Shown here piece after piece: positions 60,313 through 64,000 of a stretch of 64,000 nt of DNA. The position numbers and the translations under genes are program-made. Positions within the stretch are counted from its first letter, which is position 1; every line of letters starts with the position of its first letter. Source of the stretch: Paraburkholderia sediminicola (GTDB taxonomy: Bacteria > Pseudomonadota > Gammaproteobacteria > Burkholderiales > Burkholderiaceae); the NCBI RefSeq assembly GCF_902859805.1, contig NZ_CADIKC010000008.1:124001-188000 (forward strand), given 5' to 3'. The notes below the pieces were generated by a model. The model worked only from the letters and a program-made list of their open reading frames with translations. It was not told the origin of the DNA and ran no database searches.

Positions 60313-61743
60313 TCAACGTGAGCTTGCGTTCGATCTCTCTATCGGAAGGCTGAAGCTGAAGGTCACGCCGCGAGACACATTGCGCACGGCCCCAATCCGG
60401 CCCGCATGTGCTTCCACGATCGACTTGCAGATTGCCAAACCCATGCCCATACCTGTTTTCTTCGTGGTAAAGAACGGCTCGAAGATTTTCTCGAAGTTCA
60501 CCTGCCCCGCACCGTGATCTTCCACCTCCACCACCACATTGCCGGCATCGCGGCGTGAGCGGATCACCAGCAGCCTCGGTCGCTCCTCCGTTGCCGCCAA
60601 CGCTTCAATTGCATTGCGCACGAGGTTGACGATCACCTGCTGAATCTGAACCGCGTCGGCGCTGATCTTCGACACGTCCTCGCCGAGCACTGTCTCGAGC
60701 GAAACCGCGTTGTGCTGGATGTCGTCGGCCATCAGTGTGCATACCTGAAGAATCAGCTTGTTGACATCGAGATCGACCTTTTGCGGAGCCGTGTGCCTGA
60801 AAAGCGCGCGAATGCGGCTTACAACGTCTGCCGCGGCATTCGCGTCGCGCACAACCTGCTCAGCGGAGTATCGGGCTTCGTCGAGTCTGGGCGGCGTTGC
60901 AGCAAGCCATCGTACGCAGGCCTGCCCATGCGCCACGATGGCCTGGAGCGGCTGGTTGAGCTCGTGGGCAATCGAGGCAGAGAGTTCAGCCACAGCCGCG
61001 AGGCGCGATGCCTGCGCGAGCCTCTCCTGCGCGTCGCGCAAGGCCTTCGATAATTCCGCGCCGTCGTCGATGTCCACATCGAGGCCGAAGAACTTCATCA
61101 CTTGCGCGCCCGCCCCTTCAGCACCACGAGACTCGCGAACCTGCTCGACGTCGAGCCTTGAGCGCAGGTCCGGCTCGGCCAATAACTGCTCGAGGAGCGC
61201 GACGAGATGATGCCGCACGCCTTCGGAACGGCGCGCGCCCTCCTCGATGGCAACGGCGAGCTCCGCCCAACGCGGCTGGCGGTATGGCTCACCCAGATAG
61301 GCCCGCACAATGGTCTGCGCAATGAAATCGAAGTGGTCCAGCAGATACAGCGAGACGTCAGTCAGAAGTTCTTTGGCAATCCGCTCGTCCAACTCGCCGA
61401 GTGCGATGTAGGTGCGCCAGATTTCCCGCAACCCCAGGCGCAATGCCTGCAGATGGCTCTGCAGCGGCACGCGTTGATGCTCACGTCGCTGGATGATTTC
61501 CCGAAACACGTCCATGTCCTGCGCCGAAGGAAGTTCACCCGACAACAGCGTCTCGAACCAGACTTTGGCCGACAGCCCGACCGATTCGCGCACGTCCCGT
61601 TGCGCCGCCGGTGCGAGCATCCTGTATCCGTCCATCTGCGTCAGTATCGCCAGCGTGCGCTCGACAACATGCGTCAGATCGGCCGCGATCGACACGGTTT
61701 TTTCCCGCATGTAATCGCTGATTCGCGGAACATTGGCTAACAC
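60313..61743 (-). CDS. Sensor histidine kinase with RsbRD-like N-terminal domain
   Basis: Soluble-looking kinase of 476 residues. The first about 200 residues are a helical domain like the N-terminal part of RsbRD / CdaR-type sensors (RREHQRVPLQSHLQALRLGLREIWRTY). Then a coiled stretch (AELSKALRDAQERLAQASRLAAVAELSA), phospho-histidine in SIAHELNQPLQAI, the N box QQVIVNLVRNAIEAL, G1 VEDHGAGQ and G2 GMGMGLAICKSIVEAHAG. No membrane segment. Start is uncertain: I use a GTG at 61743, with ATG 61710 and GTG 61803 as alternatives. It is upstream of the FixJ-type gene with 298 bases between, and has CATCCCCC elements about 130 bases upstream. Confidence 0.88.
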   Translation of the reverse strand: MLANVPRISDYMREKTVSIAADLTHVVERTLAILTQMDGYRMLAPAAQRDVRESVGLSAKVWFETLLSGELPSAQDMDVFREIIQRREHQRVPLQSHLQALRLGLREIWRTYIALGELDERIAKELLTDVSLYLLDHFDFIAQTIVRAYLGEPYRQPRWAELAVAIEEGARRSEGVRHHLVALLEQLLAEPDLRSRLDVEQVRESRGAEGAGAQVMKFFGLDVDIDDGAELSKALRDAQERLAQASRLAAVAELSASIAHELNQPLQAIVAHGQACVRWLAATPPRLDEARYSAEQVVRDANAAADVVSRIRALFRHTAPQKVDLDVNKLILQVCTLMADDIQHNAVSLETVLGEDVSKISADAVQIQQVIVNLVRNAIEALAATEERPRLLVIRSRRDAGNVVVEVEDHGAGQVNFEKIFEPFFTTKKTGMGMGLAICKSIVEAHAGRIGAVRNVSRGVTFSFSLPIERSNASSR

Positions 61744-61857
61744 GGATAGATACCCATCAGGAACGGACGAACGATTTCGAAAGACAAGACACGCCGGAGC
61801 CACGGCTTATGGCCCGAGGCACGTTTCAATCTCAATCCGGTGCACGTATGGTCGCCT

Positions 61858-61921
61858 GGCGCGACGCTACCTGCCATCCCCCGGATTGGGGAGAGGCCCA
61901 CCATCCCCCGACCCTGGGGAA
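61858..61921. promoter_or_regulatory. Double MalT-box-like element (locus c)
   Basis: GGCGCGACGCTA (61858-61869), five bases, CATCCCCC (61875-61882), five bases, GGGGA (61888-61892); then a second CATCCCCC (61902-61909) with GGGGAA at 61916-61921 after six bases. The first copy shares the upstream 12-mer and its spacing exactly with locus a. It lies about 130 bases upstream of the leftward sensor kinase gene. Confidence 0.75.
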
Positions 61922-62133
61922 TCGCTTCAATAAATGGGAGGCGGCAAGCACACCCTCCAATAATTGGCCGGCTCAAAACAATGGCGACTGAAACATGCGC
62001 GTGAGCGGTTGAGCGTGCACGGAACCTCGGTCTCGCGGGTCGAGCCTGGCCGTATGCATGAAGCCATGCGACATGAATATGTAATGGTGCCTTCCGATGC
62101 GAAGTTTTAAATTGATCCCTTTTGATCTCATCT

Positions 62134-62168
62134 TTTTCCTGAACTGCCTGCCTCGCAGTTCAGGAAAA
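62134..62168. repeat. Perfect 14-base inverted repeat
   Basis: Arms TTTTCCTGAACTGC (62134-62147) and GCAGTTCAGGAAAA (62155-62168) flank a seven-base loop. The T run precedes and the A run follows the stem on both strands, the wrong order for an intrinsic terminator. It could be an operator or an mRNA leader hairpin of the downstream sensor gene. Confidence 0.75.
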
Positions 62169-62385
62169 GGCCCCCATTCACAATGGTATGACCTATCGCC
62201 ATTGCCTCGTACTCGACTCGCGTCACAACAGTGCGCGCAACCAGACCTCGCGGTACGACACGAAATAGCTGCCAACCCTCCCACTCACCCTGCAAGCTAG
62301 TGAGTTTTTTCGCTGGAAAATCCCGGTATTGATGTGAAAATGCGGAGTACCACTATCCAATACGTCGACGAATTCCGAGGTTGAC

Positions 62386-64000
62386 ATGCTTACCGTGTTG
62401 ATACCACGCGTGTCCCGGGTTGCCGCCCTCAGCGTTGCCATAGCCGGCGCATCAACATTGGCAGGCCTGCTCGAGCCCGTCACGAGCTGCCTCGGCCCCG
62501 TACTGGTTGTTCTGGTCGCGCATTTCTTCGACCGCAGCCTTGGGCGCCTCGCCGCAGGTTTCGTCTCGCTTGGGATCGCCGGCACGATGCTGGTTGCCGG
62601 TTACCCTCCTCTGTCCTCCGGCTCGATCGGCCGTTGCGCCATCGCAATCGGCGCGGCATGGCTTTGTGCCGAACTAGTCTCCCGACGCCCCCGCCACACC
62701 GAACAGCCAGACTCAACGGCCCACTCGAAGGGTGATGATTTCGATCTCAAGGATCGCCAGGTGCCAACGGCAAGCGAGAGAGAAGCCAGAGAACTCCTCG
62801 ACCGGCTACCAGGCCGTTTTGCAACGCGCACAGCGGAAGATTTCGACTTCATCAATCAGCAGATTCTCGAGGAATCGGGAACGACGCTTGAAGGCATGCA
62901 GAACCTCGGCTTTTTACGATTTATTCATCCCGATGACCGCGAGCGAATCAAGGAAGGCTATCTTCGCTCGATTCAGGAAAAGAGCACATTCGAAACAACC
63001 TACCGGTGGGCCGATCATGACAGCGACTATCGCTGGCGTCACTCGCGTTCCGTGCCTTATTTCAATGACGACGGAAGCGTCTACAAGTGGTACGCCGTCA
63101 ACATCGACATCGATGATCTATGCAAGTCGAGAGAGTTGATCCGTGAACGGGAAGCGCAACTGAACTGGCTGACCGAAAATGTTCCCAGCCTGCTCTGGTG
63201 GACGGACGCTCATGGTCGCCTGGAATACGTGAACAAACGCGCTGAGGACTACACCGGCCTCGCGCTTGAAGACCTGAGAGCACGTGGCTGGCTTGAGCTG
63301 GTGCACCCGGACGACGCTGCATCAATCCTTGAGGTCTGGCAAGATTCCCTCGCCAGCGGGCGGCCTTACGACTCGGTCCATCGGCTCCGCGCGGCCGACA
63401 ACACGTATCGCTGGTTTCAATGCAAAGGCACGCCCATGCGCGATGCCAACGGCGATATCGTGAACTGGTATGGACTGTCGACAGATATCCATGAGCGCCA
63501 GCTAGCTCAGGAAGTTCTTCGCACCGAAGAGCTCAATTTGCGAAGACTCGTCGATGTATTGCCCGCGATGATCTGGCGCGCCACACCCGAAGGCAAAGTC
63601 GACAGATGGAGCCAGCAGATGCTCGTCTTCATGGGAGCGACCGAAGAAGAATTCGACGGAGAAATGTTACTTCGCCGCATCCCTGAAGCAGACCGTCATC
63701 GTGTCCGCTCGCGCTGGCGGCAAGCCGTTGAGGAAGGTGTGTCGTACCAGGACACGTACCAGGTTGCAGGCGCCGATGGAACGCTGCGCTGGTATCTCGC
63801 TCGCGGCGAACCGTTTCGCGACGAAAACGGGCGGATCCTGCACTGGTTCGGCGTATGTACGGACATCGACGATCTCAAACAAGCGGAAGCCGTGCTCGAA
63901 CAGCGGGAGCACCAGCTACACGAACTGATCGAGACCATTCCCGCCATGCTCTGGAGCAATGACCCACAAGGGGGGCTCACTTACATCAACCGGAAAATCG
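62386..64000 (+). CDS. Multi-PAS membrane sensor protein (partial)
   Basis: Reads from the ATG at 62386 (GAGG upstream) through the window end, at least 538 residues. The N-terminus has three or four hydrophobic segments (VAALSVAIAGASTLAG, LGPVLVVLVAHFF, AGFVSLGIAGTMLVAG, AIAIGAAWLCAEL), then a linker and repeated PAS/PAC domains: one from about residue 145, one from about 255, one from about 385 and the start of a fourth near 515. Each closes with a WY/WFG..TDI PAC ending (KWYAVNIDID, NWYGLSTDIHE, HWFGVCTDIDD). A histidine kinase domain is expected beyond the edge but is not seen. It probably feeds the FixJ-type regulator. Confidence 0.85.
   Translation, partial: MLTVLIPRVSRVAALSVAIAGASTLAGLLEPVTSCLGPVLVVLVAHFFDRSLGRLAAGFVSLGIAGTMLVAGYPPLSSGSIGRCAIAIGAAWLCAELVSRRPRHTEQPDSTAHSKGDDFDLKDRQVPTASEREARELLDRLPGRFATRTAEDFDFINQQILEESGTTLEGMQNLGFLRFIHPDDRERIKEGYLRSIQEKSTFETTYRWADHDSDYRWRHSRSVPYFNDDGSVYKWYAVNIDIDDLCKSRELIREREAQLNWLTENVPSLLWWTDAHGRLEYVNKRAEDYTGLALEDLRARGWLELVHPDDAASILEVWQDSLASGRPYDSVHRLRAADNTYRWFQCKGTPMRDANGDIVNWYGLSTDIHERQLAQEVLRTEELNLRRLVDVLPAMIWRATPEGKVDRWSQQMLVFMGATEEEFDGEMLLRRIPEADRHRVRSRWRQAVEEGVSYQDTYQVAGADGTLRWYLARGEPFRDENGRILHWFGVCTDIDDLKQAEAVLEQREHQLHELIETIPAMLWSNDPQGGLTYINRKI

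Larger units (their letters stand above)
61744..62385. other. Regulatory-rich divergent region between two sensor genes
   Basis: About 640 bases with no supported gene. It contains the two CATCCCCC elements (61858-61921), the half palindrome CATGAATATGTAATG (62072-62086) and a perfect 14-base inverted repeat (62134-62168). This density of symmetrical elements is the highest in the window. Confidence 0.7.

Noticed and set aside
61858..61875. Sigma-54 promoter reading of TGGCGCGACGCTACCTGC
   Set aside because: The GG and GC doublets do not fall at the required ten-base spacing, and the consensus TGGCAC/TTGC is poorly matched.
1..64000. CRISPR arrays, tRNA or rRNA genes, insertion sequences, prophage
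   Set aside because: No regularly spaced repeats with unique spacers, no transposase, integrase or phage structural genes and no tRNA-like cloverleaf were recognised by reading both strands.

Overview
The window is high-GC, densely coded DNA of a Burkholderiales bacterium, most likely Paraburkholderia or a close relative. I infer this from the codon use, the trimeric-porin and OmpW families, the orphan ParA and the gene neighbourhoods. No rRNA, tRNA, CRISPR array, insertion sequence or prophage is visible. Most genes are complete. The first gene (potG) and the last (a multi-PAS sensor) run off the window ends.

Layout. 1-1.8 kb: putrescine ABC transporter genes potF and potG. 2.3-9.6 kb: housekeeping and accessory genes (Nramp metal transporter, DUF1289 protein, OmpW porin, nitronate monooxygenase-like enzyme, ABC-F protein YbiT, a 3-hydroxyisobutyrate dehydrogenase-like reductase, dodecin). 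9.7-28.5 kb: a large purine-catabolism island. It has a BMP-type nucleoside/purine ABC transporter, a LysR regulator, an 8-oxoguanine/guanine deaminase, hydroxyisourate hydrolase, membrane urate oxidase PuuD, ureidoglycolate lyase, allantoicase, OHCU decarboxylase, allantoinase PuuE, a hydantoin/allantoin racemase, an NCS1 permease and a GntR regulator. Together they cover urate to glyoxylate plus urea. A HipBA-type toxin-antitoxin pair with four evenly placed operators sits inside this island. 28.8-33.4 kb: LD-carboxypeptidase, TadA with unusual tails, DUF1992 protein, a small lipoprotein, a 2'-5' RNA ligase-like protein behind an SOS (LexA) box, and a second OmpW.

33.5-42.5 kb: a seven-gene acyl-CoA catabolic operon (two acyl-CoA dehydrogenases, a dedicated EtfBA pair, CaiC-like ligase, SCPx-type thiolase, saccharopine dehydrogenase-like reductase). 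It is divergent from a 909-residue MalT-type LuxR regulator. 45.4-52.0 kb: a medium-chain-length polyhydroxyalkanoate operon (AlkK-like ligase, PhaJ, class II-like PhaC, phasin, PhaZ depolymerase, DUF445 protein), divergent from an orphan ParA ATPase. 53-59 kb: porin, acyl-CoA ligase and a monooxygenase-esterase fusion protein, with a divergent TetR regulator. 59-64 kb: signalling block (single-domain receiver, FixJ-type regulator, RsbRD-like sensor kinase, multi-PAS sensor).

The most interesting signals are: (1) a conserved element CATCCCCC-N5-GGGGA upstream of the acyl-CoA operon, the PHA operon and the sensor kinase, whose reverse strand carries the MalT-box core GGGGATG, suggesting one regulon under the MalT-type regulator; (2) the flavin monooxygenase-esterase fusion; (3) the class II-like PHA synthase with an altered lipase box; (4) the SOS-controlled RNA ligase-like gene; (5) the four-operator hipBA promoter inside a purine cluster.
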